In this document: one piece after another, positions 8,982 to 17,464 of the stretch
Layout of the letters: each line of letters starts with the position of its first letter
Position numbering within the stretch: position 1 is the first letter of the stretch
From: Buttiauxella sp. A111
GTDB lineage: Bacteria; Pseudomonadota; Gammaproteobacteria; Enterobacterales; Enterobacteriaceae
DNA length: 64,000 bases
Assembly (NCBI RefSeq): GCF_014189855.1
Contig: NZ_BJFN01000001.1
Span: 1,240,001 to 1,304,000 of the forward strand
Direction of reading: 5' to 3'
Notes under the pieces: generated by a model
Told to the model about the DNA's origin: nothing
Databases searched by the model: none
The model's input: the letters and a program-made list of their open reading frames with translations, nothing else
Program-made: the position numbers and the translations under genes

Positions 8982-10329
8982 CTTGTTTGACTCCATCGCA
9001 ATTGATTAACACGCACTCCCGCTCATTCCAGCCTGCTGGCAACGGTTGTGGGCGATAAATTTCTACATTCCGCAGTGCCAAATCTTTAACGCCGTTGGCA
9101 TACAGACCAGGCAAGCCGCCAGGATACGCTTCCACACCGAAAGCTCGTTGCGTTTGCGGATTCAGGCACCAGGCGTTGTCCAGCCCCATTCCGGTTGGTG
9201 ATAACGGATTACAAGGTGGGCGAATGTCATACAAACCTTGTTCAGGTGAGGAGCTGACCCTTTGCGTGAGTTGCAGGCCCTCAAGAACGATATGTCTTAC
9301 TTGTCCGGGTAACTCGCTGTGCATATTAATGGCCCCATCACTCACTCCTGAAAGGCCACGAAACTGAATAAATTCGATTTCGCCTGGATGGATTTCCGGG
9401 TCACGGGCGCGCACTGAAAGATAAACAGGATCGGCTTTACCCCAATGACAGGCGTGAGCCATCTCGCAGCTAAAAGTAATGTTGCTGAAAATCATGCGAC
9501 GCAAACGTCCGCCATCCCGGGAGACCAGCCCTATCGCCCGGTTTGACTCATAGATGACGCAGTTGGTTACGCAAATATCTTCGATGTCTTCCCATGTTTC
9601 TGTACCAATTTTCAACGCGCAGCTTTTAGAGCGAAGCGTGCAATTACTCACGACAACCTGCCGTGTTGCACGTTGCAACGGCGCGGGTTTACGACTGGTC
9701 TTGAGGCAAATGGTGTCATCGGCTGCACTGAAGTGGCTGTTGCTGATATGCACCTGCTGACAGCTGTCGATGTCCAGCGCATCCGTATTCGCCATCGACA
9801 GGTCATTATCCACGGTAATGCCAATCACTTTTACCTGCTGGCACGCGACGAGGTGAATGGTCCACATCGGGGCATTCTCAATGGTAAAATCTTGTAGTTG
9901 GACCTTAGTGCAATCTTCGAAAACAATCATACGTGGACGGTGTTTGGCAGGCTGCCGATACCCCATTTCATCAGCATGAGGTGCAAACCACCCCTCCGCA
10001 TTGCCGTTAATTTTTCCGGCGCCACACACCGTAATATTGTGCACGCCCATTGCGTACAGAAAAGCCCAGTTGGAACACTCTGCTGTACTTTGCGTCGTGG
10101 CCTGCTGGAAATGACGATAATCATCGCTAACCACCAATTCCGCACCTGCCTGCAAATAAAGTGTGGTATTCGAATGCAGTGTTAACCCGCCCAGTTTGTA
10201 GCAGCCACTCTCAACTTCCAGCGTTCCCCCACCCTGCTGTGCCAGTGTATCCAGCGCCTTCTGGAAGCGGAGCGTATCTTGATTTTTATCGTCATTACTC
10301 GCCCATTGTGGGGTCAGAGTCAGTTTCAT
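8974..10329 (-). CDS. GH28-like polygalacturonase-type enzyme, cytoplasmic
   Basis: A 451-residue right-handed beta-helix protein of the GH28/pectinase superfamily. Canonical catalytic motifs NTDALDID near residue 190 and AADDTICLK near residue 213 are visible. The GHG motif of classical polygalacturonases is replaced by SCALKIGTETW, so it belongs to a divergent subgroup and its substrate is not certain. The N-terminus (MKLTLTPQWASNDDKNQDT) has no signal peptide, which suggests it acts on imported oligosaccharides in the cytoplasm. The start at 10329 follows GAGAG; an upstream ATG at 10380 lacks such a site. It is divergent from the GH105 gene across a 459-bp regulatory region. Confidence 0.85.
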   Translation of the reverse strand: MKLTLTPQWASNDDKNQDTLRFQKALDTLAQQGGGTLEVESGCYKLGGLTLHSNTTLYLQAGAELVVSDDYRHFQQATTQSTAECSNWAFLYAMGVHNITVCGAGKINGNAEGWFAPHADEMGYRQPAKHRPRMIVFEDCTKVQLQDFTIENAPMWTIHLVACQQVKVIGITVDNDLSMANTDALDIDSCQQVHISNSHFSAADDTICLKTSRKPAPLQRATRQVVVSNCTLRSKSCALKIGTETWEDIEDICVTNCVIYESNRAIGLVSRDGGRLRRMIFSNITFSCEMAHACHWGKADPVYLSVRARDPEIHPGEIEFIQFRGLSGVSDGAINMHSELPGQVRHIVLEGLQLTQRVSSSPEQGLYDIRPPCNPLSPTGMGLDNAWCLNPQTQRAFGVEAYPGGLPGLYANGVKDLALRNVEIYRPQPLPAGWNERECVLINCDGVKQDD

Positions 10330-10461
10330 GGTTCTCTCATCACTCAATGTAAAAGATCCTGACATCTCACCACGCCCCATTTCTGCGCTCTATGGGTTAA
10401 ACCTGCCTGGCGGGCAGAAATGCAGTCTGACTCGCAAAATACGTTTTGCGCAGGATAAAAA

Positions 10462-10477
10462 GGTGATCTGCTTCACA
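10462..10477. promoter_or_regulatory. CRP-like site 1
   Basis: GGTGA-N6-TCACA matches the CRP consensus TGTGA-N6-TCACA at nine of ten positions. Its centre is 42 bp from a second such site. Confidence 0.65.
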
Positions 10478-10503
10478 GTGGGTTTGAGAGTCACTTTTTC
10501 ATT

Positions 10504-10519
10504 AGTGACGAAGGTCACA
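10504..10519. promoter_or_regulatory. CRP-like site 2
   Basis: AGTGA-N6-TCACA matches the CRP consensus at nine of ten positions. With site 1 it gives a helically phased pair about four turns apart, consistent with catabolite control of the uronide genes. Confidence 0.68.
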
Positions 10520-10576
10520 ATTTATTGCCCCTCTACGCCTCTATGTCACCCCAACGGCGTGGAACAGTGAACATTT

Positions 10577-10671
10577 GTTCGGTATTTCCTCGCATCCTTC
10601 GCATTACCAGACAAAACCCCTCCAGGGCTCGTGGAGAATGTTTCCCACACTTCGTAACGTAAATACCGAAC
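10577..10671. repeat. Inverted repeat GTTCGGTATTT / AAATACCGAAC
   Basis: Two perfect 11-bp inverted arms lie at 10577-10587 and 10661-10671, separated by 73 bp. They could be paired operators for an unlinked regulator upstream of GH105. No regulator gene lies in the island itself. Confidence 0.5.
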
Positions 10672-10788
10672 TCTTTTTTATCGGAATGGGATAAGAACAA
10701 TGGACCCTGTTTCGATAAAAAGTACCGCTTCAGCAGGAAGGGAAGTCAAAAACGACTCCAGCCTCAACTTCTGTTTAAGGAACAGACC

Positions 10789-11895
10789 ATGACAAATACA
10801 CCGCTATCACCAACCCGTGAACACACTACCGAGCTCATTGATAGCCTGATTGGTGGACTGGTCGACATCAAAGACGCTGATGGGCGTTTTTTACAACGCC
10901 TCAGTGATGGCCGGATTGTTGATACCAAAGGGTGGGCTGGCTGGGAATGGACTCACGGAATCGGTCTGTTTGGTTTATATCGCTACTATCAGGTAAGTGG
11001 CTCTGAGCGCGCCAAAGAGATTATCGACCTCTGGTTTAGCGATCGTTTTGCCGAAGGCACCCCGGTTAAGAACGTCAATACCGCCTGCCCGTTCCTGACA
11101 CTGGCATTATGCTATGAAGATCAGCCAAATCCACAATGGCTCCCCTACCTGGAAACCTGGGGACGCTGGCTCCAGCATCAGTTGCCGCGTACCGATGAAG
11201 GCTGTTTCCAACATGTCACTTATGAGAATGACCATTACCAGCAAATCTGGGACGACACGCTGATGATGGCGGTGCTTCCACTTGCTCGCATAGGTAAATT
11301 ACTCAACAAACCAGAGTGGATTGAAGAAGCGAAATATCAGTTTACTCAGCATATTCAGTACCTGGCTGAACCTAAAACAGGGCTGTGGTATCACGGCTGG
11401 AACTTTGATGGACGTCACCATTTTGCCGGGGCGCTATGGGCACGTGGGAATAGCTGGATAACACTCGCCATTCCTGAGTTTTTGGAGCTGTTAGATTTAC
11501 CGCCGCAGGACGCGCTTTATCGCCAACTGTGCAATGTGTTACGCAATCAGGTTGCAGCACTTGCCGAATGCCAGGCGGAAAATGGTTTGTGGCCAACCCT
11601 GCTTAACGATCCAGAAAGCTATGTTGAAGCCTCTGCCAGTGCCGGGTTCGCGGCTGGCATCTTCAAGGCCGTTCGTCTGGGCTACCTTGAGAGCCATTGG
11701 CTGCCAGTGGCACAACGTGCAACCGAGGGGGTAATCAACCACATCACGCCACAAGGGGAACTGACGCAAGTTTCGTTTGGTACGGCGATGGGGCACGACC
11801 TGGACCACTATCGAAACATTCCTCTGACCTCAATGCCTTATGGTCAAGCGATGGCGATCCTCTGTCTGGTTGAGTCACTACGTTTACACATCTAG
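10789..11895 (+). CDS. GH105 unsaturated glycuronyl hydrolase (YteR/YesR-like)
   Basis: A 368-residue (alpha/alpha)6-barrel protein of glycoside hydrolase family 105. This family removes the 4,5-unsaturated uronic acid left at the non-reducing end of oligosaccharides by pectate or rhamnogalacturonan lyases. Family-typical segments are GWAGWEWTHGIGLFGLYRYY, WDDTLMMAVLPLARIG with the catalytic Asp near residue 165, LWYHGWNF and ALWARGNSWITLAIPEFLE. There is no signal peptide, so it acts in the cytoplasm. Transcribed away from the GH28-like gene, it probably takes part in the same pathway. The exact linkage cannot be read from sequence. Confidence 0.88.
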   Translation: MTNTPLSPTREHTTELIDSLIGGLVDIKDADGRFLQRLSDGRIVDTKGWAGWEWTHGIGLFGLYRYYQVSGSERAKEIIDLWFSDRFAEGTPVKNVNTACPFLTLALCYEDQPNPQWLPYLETWGRWLQHQLPRTDEGCFQHVTYENDHYQQIWDDTLMMAVLPLARIGKLLNKPEWIEEAKYQFTQHIQYLAEPKTGLWYHGWNFDGRHHFAGALWARGNSWITLAIPEFLELLDLPPQDALYRQLCNVLRNQVAALAECQAENGLWPTLLNDPESYVEASASAGFAAGIFKAVRLGYLESHWLPVAQRATEGVINHITPQGELTQVSFGTAMGHDLDHYRNIPLTSMPYGQAMAILCLVESLRLHI

Positions 11896-11915
11896 CCATT
11901 AATTGTTTAGTTATC

Positions 11916-11950
11916 AGGTGGATAAAGCTTTTGCTGTATCCACCTTTTTT
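11916..11950 (+). terminator. Intrinsic terminator of the GH105 gene
   Basis: A perfect 9-bp stem (AGGTGGATA with TATCCACCT) with a 12-base loop is followed by a run of six T residues. It lies 20 bp after the GH105 stop. Confidence 0.85.
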
Positions 11951-11966
11951 ATCCGCTTTTTTCCCA

Positions 11967-13628
11967 CTAGCCTGTCAGCTTCGCTAACTCTTTGCTTAAA
12001 CTCCCGGCAAGCGCTCTGGCTCGTCCGGCATCAAACATGACATGCATGGCGGGAGGGATATCACTCCATTTGCCGCAAAAATCCTCCATTTCATGAGCCG
12101 TTCCATAGAGTGCCTGAATATTGGCCTGGCACACTTCACGCAGGCTCCAGTTATTCTCAACTTCGCGAGCATAGTGCAGCGTAAAAAAGGCTTTTTGGGC
12201 ATGAATAAACGCCCGGCAATATAAAAACAGCCCTTGCCATTCGGTCTGCCAGCGTTGAGCTAATGCCGGAGGGAAGTCGGCATTTTGCGCAAATTCGAAT
12301 GCCTGACGCTGTACATTTTCCGCCCCTTGCCACGCTATATCTTTCTCTGCCGCGATCAGGGATAGTTTCCGGGAGGCCCCTGCGGCATCCTGATTGTCAA
12401 AGACGATGTCATCTGCTGAGCCGGGCAACCAGTGGTTGCGGTTAAGCTGGCCATACAAACTCCAGACCACCTGACCGTAGCTTTCAGGTAACAGACTGTG
12501 ACGATGAAAAACATGGTGACGAGCGTAAATGGCGCTGTAAATCACCTGATGCGCCTGTTCAAACAACACCTTCAGAATCTGAAGCTGCTGTTCATCCGCT
12601 TGCCATTGCCAGCACTCCATTAGCCAACGTTTCAGCAGTTGCGATGTACTTTCTGACAGGGCGTCTGACTCGAGAAACCTTGCACAACAAAAGAGGTTAA
12701 ACTCACTCAAGGTTCCAATCACACTGTGATTATCAATACCTTCCCAGCTTGCTTTGCACAACACTCCTTTGATAGCCGTGTTGCTGGCCTGGCACCACAG
12801 TAATCGCCCCTGAATTTCATCCGCACGGATAAACGGCAGGTTTCCCCAACACACTTCTTCCCCAGCAGCATCCACTTCCACCCAGACTTCTCGGTCTGAT
12901 ACTGCCAGCAATGCCGGGTTATTAGGGAATTCGGGCCAGAAGCGTTCCGGTGTGAGTTTTATCGACACCGCCACATCTGCGGGCAAACCAGCGATAGCGT
13001 CGAGAACCGGCTCAACTCCGTCGATACTGGCGGGGAAAAGACGCAATACCAGTTGTTTGTGGTGGCGTTTCATGACCTGAGCGGCGGCATTAAAACAGCA
13101 ACGGTAAAGTGCCGTACTGGCCGATTTTTTTTGCTGTGCCACGTTCGTTTTCCAGTCTGGCGCCGCGATTGGCACCAGGCTGTCAGTATTTGAAATCGCC
13201 AGGAGCAGGCCATCTATCGCGGGAATCTGCTTACAGACCAGCGCCAGTTTATCTGCCAGATACTGGCTCCAGAAATCAGCATCAAAACGCAGGCCGCCCT
13301 GGCCATCGAACAACTGGGGTTGTTGCAGGAGTAAATCAGCCGGAAATCCAATTTCTTTAGCCTGAAGATAGAAGCGCAAGCCACGTGCCTTGCAGTACTG
13401 CGCTAAGCGATTCAGGTAAACGCAGCAGCCACGCTGATGCACGGATATACGGTCATTGTGTTGCGCAGGAGTGTAGCCCGCCGGTGTAACAAGCTTGCCC
13501 AGTAAATCGGTTTGCCCAATCACCACAGTATTAAAGTTATGCGCACAGGCATAATCAACAAACTGGCAGGCTTGATGCCAGTTCCATAGCTCCTGATTGT
13601 TCAGTTCAAGCGCCCGTGTTTCCCACAT
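11967..13628 (-). CDS. Uncharacterised 553-residue protein, possible glycoside hydrolase
   Basis: I do not recognise the family with confidence. The first 300 residues look like a TIM-barrel sugar enzyme. They contain alternating strands and helices such as NFNTVVIGQTDLLGKL, ARGLRFYLQAKEIGF and AIDGLLLAISNTD. Trp and acidic residues are frequent, for example REVWVEVDAAGEEVCWGNLP and GVLCKASWEGIDN. This layout is reminiscent of GH67/GH115-type glucuronidases. The C-terminal 200 residues are helical and rich in Trp, His and Gln. There is no signal peptide, so it is likely cytoplasmic. It is convergent with GH105 and completes the island, so a role in uronide breakdown is a reasonable inference only. 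It could instead be a sugar-binding or regulatory protein. Confidence 0.6.
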   Translation of the reverse strand: MWETRALELNNQELWNWHQACQFVDYACAHNFNTVVIGQTDLLGKLVTPAGYTPAQHNDRISVHQRGCCVYLNRLAQYCKARGLRFYLQAKEIGFPADLLLQQPQLFDGQGGLRFDADFWSQYLADKLALVCKQIPAIDGLLLAISNTDSLVPIAAPDWKTNVAQQKKSASTALYRCCFNAAAQVMKRHHKQLVLRLFPASIDGVEPVLDAIAGLPADVAVSIKLTPERFWPEFPNNPALLAVSDREVWVEVDAAGEEVCWGNLPFIRADEIQGRLLWCQASNTAIKGVLCKASWEGIDNHSVIGTLSEFNLFCCARFLESDALSESTSQLLKRWLMECWQWQADEQQLQILKVLFEQAHQVIYSAIYARHHVFHRHSLLPESYGQVVWSLYGQLNRNHWLPGSADDIVFDNQDAAGASRKLSLIAAEKDIAWQGAENVQRQAFEFAQNADFPPALAQRWQTEWQGLFLYCRAFIHAQKAFFTLHYAREVENNWSLREVCQANIQALYGTAHEMEDFCGKWSDIPPAMHVMFDAGRARALAGSLSKELAKLTG

Positions 13629-13818
13629 CCCCTGCCCCTACCACTTTATAAAACGCCATTTTAATTAAAAAATGGTGGCGCGACTGTCTTGCGTCTCACA
13701 GTGCTGAAAGCGAGAAAGAAGTTGGTTTACGGCCATTGTTGGACATTCAACGTTAAAGCTCGCCATAATGTCAGACGTGACGGCATTTTTACGTCCACGA
13801 AAACGCAAGTGAGGGCTA
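13629..13818. promoter_or_regulatory. Intergenic region between the unknown gene and ppk
   Basis: This 190-bp region holds the divergent promoters of the 553-residue gene and of ppk. A near palindrome with CCATTTT and AAAATGG arms lies at about 13656-13675. I can assign no promoter boxes. The ppk ribosome-binding site (GTGAGGG) is clear. Confidence 0.4.
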
Positions 13819-15879
13819 ATGGGTCAGGATAAGCTGTATATCGAAAAAGAACTGAGCTGGTTGTCTTTTAACGAACGTGTGCTCCAGGAAGCTGCGGACA
13901 AAATTAATCCGCTGATCGAGAGAATGCGTTTTCTCGGCATCTATTCGAATAACCTTGATGAATTTTACAAGGTCCGATTCGCTGAACTTAAACGGCGGAT
14001 CCTGATCAGTGAAGAACAAGGTACGGCTCCCAATTCGCGCCATTTACTCAATAAAATTCAGGCGCGTGTTCTGAAAGCTGATCAAGAATTTGATGGGTTG
14101 TATAACGATCTGTTGTTGGAAATGGCGCGTAATCAGATCTTCTTGATCAACGAACGCCAGCTTTCTCCCAATCAGCAAAACTGGCTACGCCACTATTTCA
14201 AACATTATCTGCGCCAGCACATCACACCTATTTTGATTAACCACGACACCGATTTGGTGCAGTTCCTCAAAGATGATTACACCTATCTGGCGGTAGAAAT
14301 TATTCAGGGCAGCGATATTCGTTACGCGTTGCTGGAAATCCCGTCCGATAAAGTGCCGCGTTTTGTGAATTTGCCGCCCGAAGCGCCGCGTCGCCGCAAG
14401 CCAATGATCCTGCTGGATAACATTTTGCGCTATTGCCTGGATGACATTTTCAAAGGCTTCTTCGATTACGACGCACTGAACGCCTATTCGATGAAAATGA
14501 CGCGCGACGCAGAGTACGACCTGGTGACCGAAATGGAATCCAGTCTGCTGGAATTGATGTCTTCGAGCCTCAAACAGCGTTTAACCGCGGAGCCGGTGCG
14601 TTTTGTTTATCAACGAGATATGCCCGATGCGATGGTCGAAATGCTGCGTAATAAGCTGACGATCACGAATTACGATTCCATCGTGCCTGGCGGCCGTTAC
14701 CATAACTTCAAAGATTTCATTAGCTTCCCAAATGTTGGCAAAGCCAATCTAGTTAATAAACCGTTGCCGCGCCTGCGCCATATTTGGTTCGATAAATTCC
14801 GCAACGGCTTTGATGCAATCCGTAACCGTGACGTGCTGCTTTACTATCCGTACCACACCTTTGAGCACGTGCTGGAATTGCTGCGCCAGGCGTCATTCGA
14901 CCCAAGTGTGCTGGCGATTAAAATCAATATTTATCGCGTGGCGAAAGACTCGCGCATTATCGAATCAATGATTCATGCCGCGCATAACGGAAAGAAAGTC
15001 ACCGTTGTGGTTGAGTTACAGGCACGTTTTGATGAAGAAGCGAATATTCACTGGGCGAAGCGCCTGACTGAAGCGGGCGTACACGTTATTTTCTCCGCAC
15101 CAGGCCTTAAAATTCACGCCAAACTCTTCCTGGTTTCCCGTAAAGAAGGTGACGAAGTGGTGCGTTACGCTCACATTGGCACCGGCAACTTTAACGAGAA
15201 AACCGCGCGTCTTTATACCGACTATTCGCTGCTCACCGCGGATGCGCGCATCACCAATGAAGTGCGTCGGGTATTTAACTTTATCGAAAACCCGTATCGC
15301 CCGGTCACGTTTGAACATCTGATGGTTTCGCCACAAAACTCGCGTCGTCTGCTTTATGATTTGGTCGACAAAGAGATTGCGAATGCGCAAAACGGCGAAC
15401 CGTCTGGCATTACTCTGAAACTGAATAACCTGGTCGATAAAGGGCTGGTAGATCGCCTGTATGCGGCTTCAAGCTCAGGGGTGAAAGTTAATTTACTGGT
15501 ACGCGGCATGTGTTCGCTTATCCCTAATCTGGATGGCATCAGCGATAACATCCGTGTGATCAGCATCGTTGACCGCTATCTGGAACACGATCGCGTGTAT
15601 ATCTTTGAAAACGGTGGCGATAAGAAAGTCTATCTCTCCTCCGCTGACTGGATGACACGTAACATTGATTACCGCATCGAAGTGGCTGTCGCTGTTCTCG
15701 ATCCGCGCCTGAAACAGCGGGTGCTGGATATTATTGAGATACTGTTCAGCGATACCGTGAAAGCGCGCTATATCGACAAAGAACTCAGTAATCGCTATGT
15801 TCCACGCGGTAACCGCCGCAAGGTACGCTCCCAACTGGCGATTTACGATTACATTAAATCTCTGGAACAACCTGAATAA
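13819..15879 (+). CDS. ppk: Polyphosphate kinase 1
   Basis: A 686-residue membrane-associated enzyme that polymerises the ATP gamma-phosphate into polyphosphate. The N-terminal domain ([20 protein letters not shown]), head domain and two phospholipase-D-like C-terminal domains are all present. The catalytic histidine lies in the [13 protein letters not shown] segment near residue 433, followed by [20 protein letters not shown]. Length is within two residues of E. coli Ppk. The next gene, ppx, starts three bases after the stop, so synthesis and breakdown of polyphosphate are one operon. Confidence 0.98.
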   Translation: MGQDKLYIEKELSWLSFNERVLQEAADKINPLIERMRFLGIYSNNLDEFYKVRFAELKRRILISEEQGTAPNSRHLLNKIQARVLKADQEFDGLYNDLLLEMARNQIFLINERQLSPNQQNWLRHYFKHYLRQHITPILINHDTDLVQFLKDDYTYLAVEIIQGSDIRYALLEIPSDKVPRFVNLPPEAPRRRKPMILLDNILRYCLDDIFKGFFDYDALNAYSMKMTRDAEYDLVTEMESSLLELMSSSLKQRLTAEPVRFVYQRDMPDAMVEMLRNKLTITNYDSIVPGGRYHNFKDFISFPNVGKANLVNKPLPRLRHIWFDKFRNGFDAIRNRDVLLYYPYHTFEHVLELLRQASFDPSVLAIKINIYRVAKDSRIIESMIHAAHNGKKVTVVVELQARFDEEANIHWAKRLTEAGVHVIFSAPGLKIHAKLFLVSRKEGDEVVRYAHIGTGNFNEKTARLYTDYSLLTADARITNEVRRVFNFIENPYRPVTFEHLMVSPQNSRRLLYDLVDKEIANAQNGEPSGITLKLNNLVDKGLVDRLYAASSSGVKVNLLVRGMCSLIPNLDGISDNIRVISIVDRYLEHDRVYIFENGGDKKVYLSSADWMTRNIDYRIEVAVAVLDPRLKQRVLDIIEILFSDTVKARYIDKELSNRYVPRGNRRKVRSQLAIYDYIKSLEQPE

Positions 15880-15882
15880 CCT

Positions 15883-17424
15883 ATGCCGATAAAAAAACAT
15901 GCTCCCCGCCCGCAGGAGTTCGCTGCGGTCGATCTCGGCTCAAACAGCTTCCATATGGTGATTGCCCGTGTGGTTGACGGCGCGATGCAAATCATCGGAC
16001 GCCTGAAACAACGCGTCCATCTGGCTGATGGTCTGAATGCTGATAACGAGTTAAGCGAAGAAGCGATGGAACGTGGGCTGTCATGCCTGGCGTTATTTGC
16101 TGAGCGCCTTCAGGGGTTTTCTGCGGACAATGTTTGTATCGTCGGGACGCACAGTTTGCGCCAGGCGGTAAACGCCGAAGAGTTCCTTAAACGTGCCGAG
16201 CGCGTTATCCCCTATCCGATCGAAATCATTTCCGGCAACGAAGAAGCGCGCCTGATTTTCATGGGGGTGGAACATACTCAACCTGAAAAAGGCCGCAAGC
16301 TGGTTATTGATATTGGTGGCGGATCAACCGAGCTCGTGATTGGCGAAGATTTCGAACCGATGCTGGTTGAAAGCCGCCGCATGGGCTGTGTGAGCTTCGC
16401 GCAAAACTTTTTCCCTCAAGGGATTATCACGCCAGAAAATTTCAAACGCGCGCGCCTTGCTGCCGTGCAAAAGCTGGAGAATCTTTCCTGGCAGTATCGT
16501 TTGCAAGGCTGGAATGTGGCGATGGGCGCGTCTGGAACCATCAAAGCCGCGCATGAAGTGCTGGTCAATATGGGCGATAAAGATGGAATTATTACCCCTG
16601 AGCGCCTGGAAAAACTGCGCGATGAAGTTCTGAAATTTAAAAATTTCAATTCAATGAGCCTGCCGGGTTTATCCGAAGAGCGTAAAGCCGTATTTGTGCC
16701 TGGCCTCGCCATTCTCTGCGGTGTGTTTGACTCTCTGGCGATTCGCGAACTGCGCCTGTCAGATGGAGCATTACGCGAAGGCGTGCTGTATGAAATGGAA
16801 GGTCGTTTCCGCCATCAGGATATTCGTATTCGCACCGCGCAAAGTCTCGCTGACCAGTACCATATCGATAGCGATCAGGCTAAACGTGTATTGACCACCA
16901 CTGAGCATATTTATCAGCAATGGGAGGTTCAAAACCCGAAACAGGCCAATCCACAGATGGCCGCGCTGCTGAAATGGTCGGCGATGCTGCACGAAGTGGG
17001 GCTGAATATTAATCACAGTGGGCTACATCGCCATTCGGCTTATATTCTGCAACACAGCAACCTGCCGGGCTTTAATCAGGAACAGCAGATGTTGATTGCA
17101 TCTCTGGTACGCTATCACCGCAAAGCGATAAAGATTGACGATCTGCCACGTTTTACCCTGTTTAAGAAAAAGCAGTTCTTGCCCTTAATTCAGATCCTGC
17201 GTCTGGGCGTCTTGCTGAATAACCAGCGCCAGGCAACCACCACGCCGCCGACGCTGGTGCTGGAAATAGATGAAAACCACTGGACGCTACGTTTCCCATA
17301 CGACTGGTTTAGTCAGAACACGCTGGTGCTGCTGGATTTGGAACGTGAACAGCAATACTGGGAAAATACCTCAGGATGGCGGCTATCTATTGAAGAGGAA
17401 GCCAGCCCGAACGTGGCGGCCTGA
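15883..17424 (+). CDS. ppx: Exopolyphosphatase
   Basis: A 513-residue Ppx/GppA family enzyme that releases phosphate from polyphosphate ends. ASKHA phosphate-binding loops are visible as [18 protein letters not shown] near residue 15 and [15 protein letters not shown] near residue 140. A C-terminal HD-like helical domain carries the [28 protein letters not shown] stretch. Length equals E. coli Ppx. Only three bases separate it from ppk, implying coupled translation. Confidence 0.98.
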   Translation: MPIKKHAPRPQEFAAVDLGSNSFHMVIARVVDGAMQIIGRLKQRVHLADGLNADNELSEEAMERGLSCLALFAERLQGFSADNVCIVGTHSLRQAVNAEEFLKRAERVIPYPIEIISGNEEARLIFMGVEHTQPEKGRKLVIDIGGGSTELVIGEDFEPMLVESRRMGCVSFAQNFFPQGIITPENFKRARLAAVQKLENLSWQYRLQGWNVAMGASGTIKAAHEVLVNMGDKDGIITPERLEKLRDEVLKFKNFNSMSLPGLSEERKAVFVPGLAILCGVFDSLAIRELRLSDGALREGVLYEMEGRFRHQDIRIRTAQSLADQYHIDSDQAKRVLTTTEHIYQQWEVQNPKQANPQMAALLKWSAMLHEVGLNINHSGLHRHSAYILQHSNLPGFNQEQQMLIASLVRYHRKAIKIDDLPRFTLFKKKQFLPLIQILRLGVLLNNQRQATTTPPTLVLEIDENHWTLRFPYDWFSQNTLVLLDLEREQQYWENTSGWRLSIEEEASPNVAA

Positions 17425-17437
17425 CAGTAAAAACAAC

Positions 17438-17464
17438 AAACGCCCTGCGGGGCGTTTGTCTTTT
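17438..17464. terminator. Bidirectional terminator between ppx and pdeA
   Basis: AAACGCCC and GGGCGTTT form a GC-rich stem with a tight loop, followed by a T-rich run on plus and an A-rich side that serves the convergent pdeA gene. Confidence 0.8.

Larger units (their letters stand above)
10330..10788. promoter_or_regulatory. Divergent regulatory region of the uronide island
   Basis: This 459-bp gene-free stretch serves the GH28/SemiSWEET operon on the left and GH105 on the right. It contains two CRP-like sites (10462-10477, 10504-10519), a perfect 11-bp inverted repeat (10577-10587 and 10661-10671) and a second 9-bp inverted repeat (10675-10683 and 10713-10721). I see no coding sequence in it. 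A KdgR-type palindrome was looked for and not found. Confidence 0.65.

Noticed and set aside
10330-10788. KdgR operator expected for a pectin-type locus
   Set aside because: No palindrome of the AATRAAAN-TGTTTCATT type was found. The inverted repeats present have other sequences.
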